A stretch of DNA of 64,000 nt from Bacteroidetes bacterium UBA7662 (GCA_002483345.1 DLHS01000005.1:1-64000); one strand, 5' to 3'; positions 7,907 to 17,177 are shown, numbered from the stretch's first letter. Made by a program: numbers and translations. The notes: generated by a model from the sequence alone, not told the origin.

Positions 7907-8359
7907 CTATTTTTTGAGGGGGCTGCTTGTTTCAAGGATTAATTGTATTGCCTTTTCAAGGTACGATTCAATGATTTCAATTTCTGTATCTGTATAGGAA
8001 GCGAACAGGTTTTCAGTCTCGTCCTGAAACTTTTTATAATATGGTTCAAGGTGTTGCATTATTTTCTCTGAATCAGGTACGATGATAACCTTTCGTCTGT
8101 CCGTTGAATCTGGCTGTCTCTTTACCAATTTCTTTTTTTCAAACCTGTCAATTAAACCGGTAACAGCACCAGTCGTTAGTCTTGTTAAGCCTGCAAGTTC
8201 TCCTGCGGTCAGGCTGCCTTTTTGCAGAAAAAAGCCCAAATACTTATGATCGGTACCTGAAAACCCTGCTTTTCTTGCGATCAGTTCGTGCAGCTGAATG
8301 GATTCATACGCGTATTTCTGACTCAACTTCCGTATGGAAATGATTTTTTCTTTTTGCAT
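7907..8359 (-). CDS. MarR family transcriptional regulator
   Basis: 150-aa winged-helix regulator. The DNA-binding part is visible as LTAGELAGLTRLTTGAVTGL (helix-turn-helix) followed by the wing VKRQPDSTDRRKVIIV with the conserved D-x-R-R. N- and C-terminal helices form the dimer interface (IELIEIIESYLEKAIQLI-type end). It lies 8 bp upstream of the RibD-C family reductase on the same strand, a common arrangement in which the MarR protein represses the adjacent enzyme and responds to its substrate. Confidence 0.9.
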   Translation of the reverse strand: MQKEKIISIRKLSQKYAYESIQLHELIARKAGFSGTDHKYLGFFLQKGSLTAGELAGLTRLTTGAVTGLIDRFEKKKLVKRQPDSTDRRKVIIVPDSEKIMQHLEPYYKKFQDETENLFASYTDTEIEIIESYLEKAIQLILETSSPLKK

Positions 8360-8523
8360 TTTGTCTCGTTAAGGAAGAATCTTAGTTGCAAAGATAATTA
8401 GGGTTGACTGATCGACCAATTTTGTCTCTTGATTTTTTATCAGGCATGGGCAGAAGCTCCTGCGAAATGAATGGTTTTAGTCAGTCTATACTTGTCAAGA
8501 CAACAAGTATCCATCGACCGCTT

Positions 8524-9600
8524 TTAATTCGTCCAGGGTTCTTTGTTTTTCGCATTCGTAAAATCATGGCCGTCGTAAATGCAGAGGCCCTGCCAGGTTC
8601 CGAACCAGAGTTGCCCTTTTTGATCTTCAAAAATACTTTGAATCCCATGGGTGGTTAAGCCGTTTTCGGTGGTGAAGCGGGTGAAATCAATGCCATCATA
8701 GCGGTAAGCCCCAATATTCTCAGCCGAAAACCAAATATGACCCCGATGATCCTCATATAAACTTCCTATCTCAACACCTTCAATCACTCCCTCCCGGGTG
8801 AAGTTGGTGTAGGTGGTGCCATCAAATTTGCTTAAACCTCCGTAGTACGTTCCAATCCAGATATTTCCTTGTTTGTCTTCTAAAATATCCGAGACATTGT
8901 TGTCGGTAAGGCCATTTTTGCGGGTTAAATGTGTAAATGCTCCCTGATGGTACTTGAAAATCCCATTTCCATCTGTGACCAGCCACACGATTCCATTTTT
9001 GTCTTCCAGAAACGAGGTCACCAATTTATCGGACAACATATACTGCGGATCCTCGACCACCGTATCGGGTAAGCTGAAAGGTTTAAACGTTTGCCCGTCA
9101 AAATGACTCACGCCCCCCAGGCTGCCCACCCAGATTACGTCATGGGCGTCAACAGCCAGGCCCCAGATTTCCTCATGCTGCAAACCGACTTCTGTTGAAT
9201 AGGTTGAAAATTTCTCGCCATCGTATTTTACCAGTCCGGAAGAAGTCGCGAACCATACATTGCCCGCGTTATCTTCAACGATTTCCCTGACGGAGACCCA
9301 CTGCTGTTTTTGTCCCAGCGTAATTTTTTCAAGCGTCAGCCCATCGTAACGAATGATCCCGTTGCCGTTGGATCCAAACCAATAGTTCCCTTTTTTGTCC
9401 TGATACATCGTTCTGACGAACTCACTGACCATACCGTTTAAGTTGGTGTGGATTTGCGGAAAGATGGTACTTTGCTTCAACGGGGAGGATGGGTTGCCGG
9501 CTACTTTTTCGTTCACTTGTCCGGTGCAAAAGGAGATCTGCAGTATGAACAACAACCCCATCAGGATTCCGGCGTGTGCAGGTGTTTTGTGCTTGTTCAT
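8524..9600 (-). CDS. Two-component regulator propeller domain protein, propeller only
   Basis: ~358 aa. The signal peptide is at MNKHKTPAHAGILMGLLFIL... (start ATG 9600; 9606 also possible). It is followed by successive regulator-propeller repeats: GNVWFATSSGLVKYDGEKF, DVIWVGSLGGVSHFDG, GNIWIGTYYGGLSKFDG, GHIWFSAENIGAYRYDG and GQLWFGTWQGLCIYDG. In hybrid two-component sensors these form periplasmic seven-bladed propellers ahead of a kinase. Here the chain stops after one propeller with no membrane helix or kinase, so it is either a free periplasmic/surface beta-propeller or a truncated sensor. A repeat core lies 89-101 bp upstream. Confidence 0.8.
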   Translation of the reverse strand: MNKHKTPAHAGILMGLLFILQISFCTGQVNEKVAGNPSSPLKQSTIFPQIHTNLNGMVSEFVRTMYQDKKGNYWFGSNGNGIIRYDGLTLEKITLGQKQQWVSVREIVEDNAGNVWFATSSGLVKYDGEKFSTYSTEVGLQHEEIWGLAVDAHDVIWVGSLGGVSHFDGQTFKPFSLPDTVVEDPQYMLSDKLVTSFLEDKNGIVWLVTDGNGIFKYHQGAFTHLTRKNGLTDNNVSDILEDKQGNIWIGTYYGGLSKFDGTTYTNFTREGVIEGVEIGSLYEDHRGHIWFSAENIGAYRYDGIDFTRFTTENGLTTHGIQSIFEDQKGQLWFGTWQGLCIYDGHDFTNAKNKEPWTN

Positions 9601-9644
9601 CAGCATGTTTTTGTTTTCAGGATGTACACATTCGATGCTGTCGT

Positions 9645-9785
9645 AAAACAGGCTGTTGACGGCAGTCCGTTTGAAAATCTTCTTTTCTGATTCCAAGATA
9701 AGCCAATTTGGGGCTTTGTACGTGCGGGTAATTTTGGAGAAGCCTGGTCATGGTAAACGGGGTAGCAGTTGCCCAGGTTACAGGC
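9645..9785 (-). repeat. Repeat element, left terminus and promoter-like core
   Basis: GACGGCAGTCCGTTTGAAAA (left end) is followed by CTGATTCCAAGATAAGCCAA and GGGGCTTTGT...TTTTGGAGAAGCCTGG. The terminator hairpin and right terminus are missing. The core lies 89-101 bp before the ATG at 9600. At the right, CCCAGGTTACAGGC (minus GCCTGTAACC) marks a possible attC R'' core just after the stop of the next gene. Confidence 0.65.
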
Positions 9786-9790
9786 AGTTT

Positions 9791-10768
9791 TTACTTTTCG
9801 TTTTGTTTGATTTGCGCCATAAAGAATTTAATAACCGCTAAGTTCATTTCGGATGTGGTCCAGTGTCCCACTTTTTCATAAGTTTTAAAGTTTACGTTAA
9901 TGCCAGCATCCATATAAACCTTTTGACATTCCAGGTATCTTTTCTGGACGGTTGCCCCGATGTTTTTGTTGATTATTTTCCGCTCCTTTTTGCTATAGGC
10001 ATCGTCGAACTGAACCGCGTCATTGTCGTCCAACGCACCCATGTAGATGTATTGAGGAATACTTTTGAAGCTTTCGAGGTTAAATGTTTGCTGAAACAGC
10101 GCTTCAAAATCGTTTATGCCGATCGGATAATTGAGTTTAACCTCCCCGATTTCTTTTTGCGGAAACATGAGTTCTCCGTTAAAGCCACCTATGGCCAAGG
10201 CCTGTATTTTGTCGGGATGTAAAAATGAAAAGCGGTTGATGAATGTAGCAGAAGCAGAAAAACCACTCATCAAAAACTTGTCCTCCACGTGGATGTTCAA
10301 ATTACTAAGCACTTTTCTGGCATCGTTGATCATTTCCAGTAACTGCAGGTCGGGTCGTTTAAGTTCCGGCGTGTTTTCCAGCATTACATCCCTGTCCAAT
10401 GCGTGGGTGTAGGTCAAAGGTTTTGAGGCCGGTCTTGGAAAAACCGGAACAAGCAAGGGTATTCTTAACTCCGTAGCAACATTGTTTCCTACGGAACTCT
10501 TTGAGGCTAAGAAGACGGCGTGTTGTTTATGCACCTCCATGCTGTCTGACAACTTACCGGTGTTGTTTGGCTCTACCAGCAAAAAGGTCTTGCGGTTCAG
10601 TTTTGTCCCTTTGGGAATGAACAGAAGGTAATCGTTGAAGAACCCCTGGGCAGGATTACTTTGGATAACTATTAAACTGTCTTTTTTGAAAACTTCTGTC
10701 TGCGCATGCTGAGCAAACGAAATCTCATAAACAAACGAAAAAAACAAGATTATAATTATGGGTCGCAT
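9791..10768 (-). CDS. Secreted alpha/beta hydrolase-like protein
   Basis: ~325 aa with a signal peptide (MRPIIIILFFSFVYEISFAQ). The nucleophile elbow is MSGFSASATFINRFS (G-F-S-A-S), preceded by LLVPVFPRP and followed by strands around QALAIGGFNGE. The late HWTTSEMNLAVIKFF carries a plausible catalytic His (VGHW). Fold and motifs suit an esterase/peptidase-like alpha/beta hydrolase acting in the periplasm; the substrate is unknown. The ATG at 10780 is four codons upstream but gives a less typical signal. A repeat core is ~99-112 bp upstream. Confidence 0.7.
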   Translation of the reverse strand: MRPIIIILFFSFVYEISFAQHAQTEVFKKDSLIVIQSNPAQGFFNDYLLFIPKGTKLNRKTFLLVEPNNTGKLSDSMEVHKQHAVFLASKSSVGNNVATELRIPLLVPVFPRPASKPLTYTHALDRDVMLENTPELKRPDLQLLEMINDARKVLSNLNIHVEDKFLMSGFSASATFINRFSFLHPDKIQALAIGGFNGELMFPQKEIGEVKLNYPIGINDFEALFQQTFNLESFKSIPQYIYMGALDDNDAVQFDDAYSKKERKIINKNIGATVQKRYLECQKVYMDAGINVNFKTYEKVGHWTTSEMNLAVIKFFMAQIKQNEK

Positions 10769-10829
10769 TTTAAGGGTCATTCAGGTTGGTTGGGGTAGTT
10801 GCAAAAGCAGGGTACGATTTGTTCAGAAT

Positions 10830-10905
10830 TACCGATGATGGTACTCCGTTTAGCAATCCCCTTGAGGATGCCAAGATAAGCCAATTCCGGGCTTTGGAAA
10901 CAGGG
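10830..10905 (-). repeat. Decayed promoter-like repeat core
   Basis: CTCCGTTTAGCAATCCCCTT then GGATGCCAAGATAAGCCAAT and TCCGGGCTTTGG match the proximal half of the repeat family. The minus-strand box is TTATCTTGG. It lies upstream of the hydrolase at the family's typical distance and downstream of the S41 peptidase stop. Confidence 0.6.
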
Positions 10906-10953
10906 GATATGTTGATTAAGCCACAGCGCCACCTATTTCTTACAGGGCCGTTA

Positions 10954-12345
10954 TCAGTCGGTTGTTCCCTTTTTTTCTAGCTGTTCGAGCACTATTTTGA
11001 GCCATTCCTTTTCATTTGCATAAGTCAGATCTACGTCTGGTGAAATACCAATGCTTTCAAAATCTTCATTGGCTTTAAAAACCATCTTCTTGGTGGTGAT
11101 GGCAATCCGGATATTCAATTCAGGCAAGGCTACCGGCATCCAGTCGCCATACGATACGGCTCCCGCGGAGTTTTCTCCGAATGTCCGGACTTTTCCGGAA
11201 GTCTTTGCCTGTAGTATAAATCCCTCGGCTGTGCTTGCTGTGTTTCTATTGAAAATTATCCCGACGTTTGCCGGTGAATTTACCTCCGGTTCAATGGTGT
11301 CAGGGATTGTTTCAACGGGTGTAAAATGCCCGTAATGGGCCTTTAAAAACGCAACATATTGTTGTTCAAGGATGCTGTCCTGCTTCGTTTCGGCGTATTC
11401 ATATTTGGTTTGATCATAATACGCATAGTTATCCGCGCTGACCCAAACCGAACCGCCATAGGGAGCTGCTGTCAGGTTTGTATCCAATACATAGGGTAGG
11501 AGGGGTTGAAATGCTTCGAATCCACCGCCGCCGTTGTTTCTCACGTCAATAATCAGGTTTTTCTTCGCTAAAATTTCCTTCCGGTTCCGGGCAATCAGGC
11601 TGTCAATTTTGTCTTTAAAAGACAAATCAAAAGATGGGATGCGCAGGTAATTTGTTTCCCCCGACCATGATTCAAAATGCAAATCAGTTGCGGCATCGGA
11701 ATGCTCCTGAACTGCCTGTTTTTGTCGGTAAAAGGTCAGATGGCGACCTATTTTGAGCGACGAATCAGTCCAGCTTACCCGGAGGGCTACCGGAATTAAA
11801 TTAGTTCTCCAATAAATAGCCTGGAAGGTGCTGTCGGAAGTCCTGAAAAATTCGATTTTAAGCTGTCCTTTCTTCCAGAAGGTTGATTTGTCCTCCCGGA
11901 TGGCACCCGCCCATTCTCCAAAAGCCGTTTGGGCGCCAAAAACGTTTATGCTGAAGCTCCCGTCCCCGAAATACCAGACGCCCTCGAAGGGGAGGGGTTC
12001 ATAACGCCTTTTTGGATCCGGTTTAACCATCCGGTTAGGTTCGGGCGTATCGTTGTTTTCATAAGAAATGAAGGCATGCTCGTCCCTGAAAAAGGACAAA
12101 TACAAGGCAATCAGGCCGATGCAGTCTTTTTTGTTCGCGATCTGCCCGGCCTGCTGGTTTATGGCTGTCCGAAAGCGTATATACTCATTTAACCTCCCTT
12201 GCTCCACCACCTGATGCTGGTAAGAGGCCTGATTGGCCTCCACTTTCTGTTGAAACGCTGTCATGTTTTGAAGGCAATCGCAGGGTGCTCCAAACAGACT
12301 GAACGGTGCGGAAAGAAGGAAGAAAAACAGGTAGGTAAATTTCAT
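10954..12345 (-). CDS. S41 family peptidase (tail-specific protease-like)
   Basis: ~463 aa with a signal peptide (MKFTYLFFFLLSAPFSLFG). The C-terminal catalytic domain shows NLIIDVRNNGGGGFEAF and the serine nucleophile region NRNTASTAEGFILQAKTSG, then SAGAVSYGDWMPVALPELNI, typical of S41/CtpA-like proteases. No clear PDZ domain is seen between them. Acts on exported peptides or proteins in the periplasm. The start at 12345 is chosen because it begins the signal peptide; upstream in-frame residues overlap the repeat core at 12390-12430. A second, diverged S41 gene is at 25265-26758. Confidence 0.8.
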   Translation of the reverse strand: MKFTYLFFFLLSAPFSLFGAPCDCLQNMTAFQQKVEANQASYQHQVVEQGRLNEYIRFRTAINQQAGQIANKKDCIGLIALYLSFFRDEHAFISYENNDTPEPNRMVKPDPKRRYEPLPFEGVWYFGDGSFSINVFGAQTAFGEWAGAIREDKSTFWKKGQLKIEFFRTSDSTFQAIYWRTNLIPVALRVSWTDSSLKIGRHLTFYRQKQAVQEHSDAATDLHFESWSGETNYLRIPSFDLSFKDKIDSLIARNRKEILAKKNLIIDVRNNGGGGFEAFQPLLPYVLDTNLTAAPYGGSVWVSADNYAYYDQTKYEYAETKQDSILEQQYVAFLKAHYGHFTPVETIPDTIEPEVNSPANVGIIFNRNTASTAEGFILQAKTSGKVRTFGENSAGAVSYGDWMPVALPELNIRIAITTKKMVFKANEDFESIGISPDVDLTYANEKEWLKIVLEQLEKKGTTD

Positions 12346-12364
12346 GTTGTTGGTCAGTCGGATA

Positions 12365-12450
12365 TTCCTGCCGGGACTGCTAACGACCAGCCGGCTGAAA
12401 ACCCCGTTGCTGATTCTAAGATAAGTAATTCCGGGTTTTGTGAAGGGGGG
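12365..12450 (-). repeat. Promoter-like repeat core with adjacent GCTAACG
   Basis: GGGACTGCTAACGACCAGCC precedes GGCTGAAAACCCCGTTGCTG and ATTCTAAGATAAGTAATTCC. The minus-strand TTATCTTAG box lies 64-80 bp upstream of the S41 start. This copy belongs to the same sub-type as 5030-5090. Confidence 0.6.
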
Positions 12451-12594
12451 AGGGATACAAATGGGGCAGGTTGATTTCACAGTTCGGGGCGATGGAATCA
12501 TCCATGATCCCGATAAACAGGATGTTTTAAGATAGAACCTTCTGCAACTCCTGAATTGTCTGCATATAGGACTGTGTCTGTTTACCGTGCTAAA

Positions 12595-13287
12595 TTAATT
12601 ATACCATTCAAGCCCGTTGTGCAAGTTTGTGCCAACATAATCAATTTGCAGTATTCTTCTTTTTTGGTCACTCGTTGAATAGGGGGATTTGTGCAGGAGC
12701 AAGGGTGTCATGAACATAATCCCGCCCTTTTCAACTTCACAACAGATGATCTCGTTTGAGATGATTTTTTCAAGTGCCGTCTTAGTTTGAATAATGCCGT
12801 TTTTATGAGATTTCGAAGCAATAAGTATCGCTCCGTTATCAGCGAAACAGGGGTCTAAGTGAATTCTTACAGCAAGTTTTTTTTCCAGAACTTCTTTGGG
12901 CGCTATTGCGTGTGGAATTCCGCTCTCCATGGTCCAATGGCTGAAATTTACAGTCTCTATTTTGCTTTTGACAGCAATTTTCAAGTCCTGATGCCAGTCA
13001 AGGCCCCAATTGCTGTCTTTTGTTTTGTCGAGTACAAAAGCATTTATGGGGAAGGAACGGTCGCCGAGTACTTGTTCTACCAGTGAGGTTAATTGTTTGG
13101 AATGAACTAAATTATTGATAAACGGGATTGATTTCATAAGATTGAAATCTGCAGCTACCTTCCTGTCATATAGTAAAGCGTCGTGCCTGTCCAGTTGTTC
13201 TATAAGCTCATCCATGTATTTGTCGGTAAAAAAGTGCCGGAGGATGACATATCCTTCCTTTTGCATACTGTCATTTATATAGTTCAT
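12595..13287 (-). CDS. Phytanoyl-CoA dioxygenase (PhyH) family protein
   Basis: 230-aa Fe(II)/2-oxoglutarate-dependent dioxygenase-like protein. It begins EGYVILRHFFTDKYMDELIE, as PhyH proteins do. The iron motif HxD is in LDWHQDLKIAV, and the distal His with the 2-oxoglutarate Arg region follows at LLLHKSPYSTSDQKRRILQI. Size and motif order match bacterial PhyH enzymes that hydroxylate small metabolites. No signal peptide, so cytoplasmic. No recognisable repeat upstream (13288-13360), which makes co-transcription with the upstream T9SS gene possible. Confidence 0.85.
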   Translation of the reverse strand: MNYINDSMQKEGYVILRHFFTDKYMDELIEQLDRHDALLYDRKVAADFNLMKSIPFINNLVHSKQLTSLVEQVLGDRSFPINAFVLDKTKDSNWGLDWHQDLKIAVKSKIETVNFSHWTMESGIPHAIAPKEVLEKKLAVRIHLDPCFADNGAILIASKSHKNGIIQTKTALEKIISNEIICCEVEKGGIMFMTPLLLHKSPYSTSDQKRRILQIDYVGTNLHNGLEWYN

Positions 13288-13360
13288 TCAATGCCGGGTC
13301 TTCCGTGAAGTTATACGTTTGTTTGTATTCGCGGGCAAGTAGAGTGGATGAACGTAGTCG

Positions 13361-14698
13361 TCAGTTTTCTTTCACGAACTTCAATAAGTGCACTTTATTT
13401 TGCCCCTCCACCTTAAGCAGGTAAACGCCATCCGGAAGGGTGGATACGTCGATGTGGTGGGTATTTCGGGTATTCAATAAGTTCTGTCCATATAAATTGC
13501 AGATGGAGATCTTTACTTTTTGCATATCATTTATTCCGGCGATGGAAATATATTCTGAACCAGGATTGGGGTAGATCTTTAATCCGTCGGTGTTTGCAAG
13601 ATGCTCTGTGGATAATGTGGTGGCGCAACCTGTTGTGTCCCAATCCGTAAATGATTGCCGATAGCTCAGGTTGTCTAAATCGCTCACATAAATTTCGTAA
13701 TAGGAAGCCCCGAAGGTTTGGTAGGCATAACACATGGCATCGAAAGGAGTGGAGTTAGCAGTCCTGGAAGGGTCTAAAAAGGGTGTTGTCCAGCCTTGCA
13801 ACATTTGAAACATCGTGTAAGCGCCATTTCCGAGTTGCAGTAAGGGCGTTGCAAAGGTTGTAGTCGGCAGCCCTGTGAATACATGTGTTGCTGTATCTGT
13901 GAATCCGGCTAAGTTTTCCTGCCAGAAACTTATTTTAGGGTTTTGAACGCCATCAAAATTGGCAAGCAATTGTGATTTTATAACATCTGCCAGGGCTGGC
14001 GTGTTTATGTGGTCGCTGACGTTTTTGTACGATGGTATGAAAACATTTTTGGTTGGAAAATGATCCGTTTGAATCTTCATACTGACAGTCAGAGAATCTA
14101 CAAATTTGCTTCTGGTGTAGTTGGGCAGTGTTGCCTGCAGACTTGTATTCAGGCCATTCACATTTCTGATTGCACCCAACCCAGGAATGTTTGTGGCTAT
14201 GTTTGATAAAACAGGATGATCCTTTAAAGCAACCTGGGTGCCTGTCGAAAGGCTGAAGATCGGATGATTCGCCAGGGCTGACAGGAACAACTGAAACTGT
14301 TGCAGTAAATATCCGTCATACGGAACAGCCCTGGTGGTTGTTAACTGGGTAAGAGGGTCGGTGAACGGATAGGTTGTGACCCCGGGTTGAGCAGCGATAT
14401 AGGCTGGTTCAACCGAGTAGGCTCCGAAGAGTATCGTCAGTTTTTTGTCGAGGCTGTCAAGTCTTTGAACGATGTGGTCAATGCCGGCATAATTGTAAAC
14501 GCCGGGAGAAGTTTCAAAGTCCGCCCAGCTTGTTCTCCACACAAAACCGTCCACAAACGGAAGGTTTCTGATATTGGCATCCCGGAAGGTGCCCTGATTA
14601 TTATCTAAAACATATATGCCAGTAGGTTGTGCAAAGGCTGAAAAATTTATGCTGATACAGCTCACGGCTGCCAGGATAACCCTCAGATATTTTGTCAT
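13361..14698 (-). CDS. Secreted T9SS protein with glycoside-hydrolase-like TIM barrel
   Basis: 445 aa with signal peptide (MTKYLRVILAAVSCISINFS). The N-terminal part reads like a (beta/alpha)8 glycosidase: FVDGFVWRTSWADFETSPGV, YAGIDHIVQRLDSLDKKLTI and LFGAYSVEPAYI resemble the first barrel strands of GH42-like beta-galactosidases. The catalytic acids were not identified with confidence. The last ~80 residues are a T9SS type A sorting domain (LKIYPNPGSEYISIAG ... LPDGVYLLKVEGQNKVH). Likely surface-exposed or released; carbohydrate activity is inference. Confidence 0.75.
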   Translation of the reverse strand: MTKYLRVILAAVSCISINFSAFAQPTGIYVLDNNQGTFRDANIRNLPFVDGFVWRTSWADFETSPGVYNYAGIDHIVQRLDSLDKKLTILFGAYSVEPAYIAAQPGVTTYPFTDPLTQLTTTRAVPYDGYLLQQFQLFLSALANHPIFSLSTGTQVALKDHPVLSNIATNIPGLGAIRNVNGLNTSLQATLPNYTRSKFVDSLTVSMKIQTDHFPTKNVFIPSYKNVSDHINTPALADVIKSQLLANFDGVQNPKISFWQENLAGFTDTATHVFTGLPTTTFATPLLQLGNGAYTMFQMLQGWTTPFLDPSRTANSTPFDAMCYAYQTFGASYYEIYVSDLDNLSYRQSFTDWDTTGCATTLSTEHLANTDGLKIYPNPGSEYISIAGINDMQKVKISICNLYGQNLLNTRNTHHIDVSTLPDGVYLLKVEGQNKVHLLKFVKEN

Positions 14699-14799
14699 AT
14701 TTCTGGTTGCTAAGCGAATTAGACTGCAGAAGTTGTATCAGGTTTAAGGACATATCTGACTTTTCAGGACGATGGTTGCCTGGCACATTCCGCAGCCTT

Positions 14800-14895
14800 G
14801 CGGGTAACGTTTGGCGCAGGTTTGGAAGAACAGAAATTTACTGCAAACGCTTAACAGAACTACAAATTTAGTCAGCCCATCTGCCTGTAACCACT
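14800..14895 (-). other. Possible decayed attC-like site
   Basis: GGGTAACGTTTGGCGCAGG at 14801-14819 closely resembles the right arm of the good site at 27698-27830 (which has AACGT.. and TTGGCGCA). CTGCCTGTAACC at 14880-14892 could be the opposite core. Pairing between the arms is weak, so this may be a degraded site between the PagL-like and T9SS genes. Confidence 0.4.
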
Positions 14896-14919
14896 GTTTC
14901 CCACAGTTAAATGGCCGTG

Positions 14920-15630
14920 TCAAGGCTCATTCTTGTTTGGTTTATAAATCAGCCCGACTGAAAAGCCGTTGCTGTCGTGTCCCGGATTCCTGTCGTAGCC
15001 CGGATGGTCGCCATTCGAAAAATGAACATGCCAGAGTCCTGCCTGTACTGAAAGTTGCTTGCCAAGCTTATATGTTGCTCCAATGCCATATTTGGGGCTT
15101 CCGTTTAATTTTGTGCCTTCTCTGTTGTCGCCAAAGAAGCCTGAAGGTTTCGGATAATTATCAGTAAACAAAATCAGTCCCGCACCACTTTGAAAAAACA
15201 GGTTGAAGTTGTCCCGGTGAATCGGATAAAAGCGAACAAAAGGTCGAAGTCCTAAACCCCATGTATTGTTTATATCGTCCGTTAGGTGTGCTGCCGAAAA
15301 TTCGGCTCCTAAAGCCATAAATTTCCTTGCCTGGTACAGCAGCCCGATGTTGTTTTGATATACGGTTGTTCTGCTGGCATAATATCCATATGAAACGCCC
15401 AGGTCGTCATAGTATGAAAATCTGCCGGTCAGCGTCTGGTCGTTTTTTGTCAGAAGCAAAATGGCGGTCGCCGCAACTGCCGGGATGATAATTCCGCTGG
15501 CTGTGTGCAGGTTTACAGGTTTAAAGCCTAAGGGATTCTGATACCACTTCGTGAATGGCGGATATTGTCCGGATACAGGTATCGAGCATAGCAGCGCTGC
15601 TATAAATGTTAAAGTCGTGACTCGTTTCAT
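14920..15630 (-). CDS. PagL-like acyloxyacyl hydrolase / lipid A deacylase family outer-membrane protein
   Basis: 236 aa with signal peptide (MKRVTTLTFIAALLCSIPVS). Alternating amphipathic strands indicate an outer-membrane beta-barrel. LWHVHFSNGDHPGYDRNPG near the C-terminus matches the PagL active-site strand, where His and Ser (H-x-S-N) hydrolyse the 3-O acyl chain of lipid A, and the barrel ends GFSVGLIYKPNK. Family members trim acyl chains of lipid A or related lipids in the outer membrane. Assignment rests on this strand plus barrel pattern; true deacylase activity is untested. Confidence 0.75.
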   Translation of the reverse strand: MKRVTTLTFIAALLCSIPVSGQYPPFTKWYQNPLGFKPVNLHTASGIIIPAVAATAILLLTKNDQTLTGRFSYYDDLGVSYGYYASRTTVYQNNIGLLYQARKFMALGAEFSAAHLTDDINNTWGLGLRPFVRFYPIHRDNFNLFFQSGAGLILFTDNYPKPSGFFGDNREGTKLNGSPKYGIGATYKLGKQLSVQAGLWHVHFSNGDHPGYDRNPGHDSNGFSVGLIYKPNKNEP

Positions 15631-15863
15631 TGGGTCTGTCTGTGGGGTCTGTATTTATTACAGGCAATTTGTTCCACCGGGCTACTTATTCACCTCCGGT
15701 ATCCGTCATTAAAGATAAACCTGAAGGGTGATTTCAAATACAATCTGCCCAAAACCAATCTGTATCCAGGCCCCTGACCGCAGCAAACGGAGGTGGTTTT
15801 CGATTGCCAAAGTGAGTCCTGACATTCACCTATTCCAAATTAAAAGAGTCGTTGACAAACAAT

Positions 15864-16538
15864 TCAACGGTTCTGTCCCCATTTAATTTGTATAAAGTCT
15901 TCGTATCCGGTAAAATACTCCAGGCCTAAAACCAATAGCATCGAGCTTACCAGGTATACCTTTTGCAGGATGACTGCCCAACTCAAATAACCGAAGCCAA
16001 AAAAGAAAAAGAAAACGTAATAAGTCAACAAGCAAATAATACAACCGATTTTGAGTACATGTAGTTTTGACTTTAAGATAAATACTGTAATCATAAATAA
16101 ACCAAACAAGGTTAAAACAATCGAGATTACGCCCACGTCATGCAGGGGTGTTGCGATCAGGAAAATGAATATCAGGTTGGCAGCACCTATAAATTTCAAA
16201 ATATTGGCCCATTGCCTTGAAGAGATCTTTTTTGACATATTCATAAAAAACAGGCCGTAACCCACGGAGTGGAAGACCATGCCCATAATTGCCCAGATCC
16301 TGCCTGGATTTTCTGAACCATTGAGCGCTTTGGCTTCAAACAAATTGCTCATGAAATTTTTGGACCAGTAAAACCCGGTGGAATTTTTGTCAAACAAGGA
16401 GCCGCCGGGATAAAGGAAGGCTGCTATGATCAGCAGCATCACGGAAAGGGCGAGACTTATCAGAACCGCGTGTTTCTTAAGCATTTGTTTAGTTGTTAAA
16501 CTTTCTGTTTGTTGGCTAAGTGATTTGTTGCTTTGCAT
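15864..16538 (-). CDS. DUF998-like multispanning membrane protein
   Basis: 224 aa with about six hydrophobic helices: LISLALSVMLLIIAAFLYPG, GMVFHSVGYGLFFMN, LIFIFLIATPLHDVG, LTLFGLFMITVFIL, IICLLTYYVFFFFFGFGYL and VYLVSSMLLVLGLEYF. The pattern of short loops and a charged first cytoplasmic segment fits the DUF998 type of hypothetical membrane proteins. No catalytic motif was recognised. A second start (MLKKHAVLI) 18 codons in is equally plausible. The 232 bp between it and the PagL-like gene hold no feature I can name. Confidence 0.6.
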   Translation of the reverse strand: MQSNKSLSQQTESLTTKQMLKKHAVLISLALSVMLLIIAAFLYPGGSLFDKNSTGFYWSKNFMSNLFEAKALNGSENPGRIWAIMGMVFHSVGYGLFFMNMSKKISSRQWANILKFIGAANLIFIFLIATPLHDVGVISIVLTLFGLFMITVFILKSKLHVLKIGCIICLLTYYVFFFFFGFGYLSWAVILQKVYLVSSMLLVLGLEYFTGYEDFIQIKWGQNR

Positions 16539-16654
16539 AGCATACTAAAGGTTTTGTGGCCGGCGCAGTGCCGTATTTTCAGCACAAAGATTTGTTATAA
16601 GCATATAACCTACCATTGGACCAAACGCCTGCAAGGGTCCGTTGATCTTCCTCG

Positions 16655-17099
16655 CTAATTTTTGTTGCCAAAAGTATAGGTGAAGTGTATGGCATTCATT
16701 TCACGGCTGGATTTTGTCTTTCTGTAAAAGTTAACAGCGGCTGTGTCGTCACTTTCCGCTTCTACGTAGGCATCTTCAAATCCATTTTCCCTGCAATATT
16801 GGCATACTGCTGCCATCAAAGCTTTGCCTAAACCCTGACCCTGAAACTCAGGGCTGATACCCACATCATAGAGGTAAGCCACTGGTCTTGTCCCGTAATA
16901 CTAAAACATAGCTTGTCAAACCCCCGGCAATCTTATGGTCTTGTCGTACAACGAATACCATAAAGTCGGGATCAGCGAGCAATTTACCCAATTGGTCCTG
17001 GTCAGCTATTGGCTCTTCGTTTTCAAAAACAGTTTTAAATATTTCTACCAGGCTTCTGAAATCTGAAATTTCATCCGGCTTAAGTTTCTTGATTTCCAT
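16655..17099 (-). pseudogene. AAC(3)-I-like aminoglycoside N-acetyltransferase, frameshifted
   Basis: Two adjoining frames make one GNAT protein of ~148 aa. The first (from ATG 17099) reads FRSLVEIFKTVFENEEPIAD, LGKLLADPDFMVFVVRQDHK and IAGGLTSYVL. The second picks up at ~16905 with YGTRPVAYLYDVGISPEFQG, QGLGKALMAAVCQYC and AYVEAESDDTAAVNFYRK. Order and motifs match AAC(3)-I enzymes, which acetylate the 3-amino group of gentamicin-type drugs. The break falls in TTTTAGTATTACGGG, where loss of two bases (or gain of one) would restore the family's L-x-Y-Y-G-T-R-P. There is no homopolymer there, so a real mutation is more likely than a homopolymer read error. Confidence 0.8.
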
Positions 17100-17177
17100 G
17101 ATTTTTCAGGGTTTTGGAGCAATCCTCCGGCAGGTACTTTCGGTACTTAAATTTCCTGCGAAGGGGAGTAGGAGCTG

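Noticed and set aside
14930..14990. Another copy of the repeat core (GACTGAAAAGCCGTTGCTGTC)
   Set aside because: It lies inside the PagL-like coding end and encodes family-consistent residues; the similarity is likely chance.
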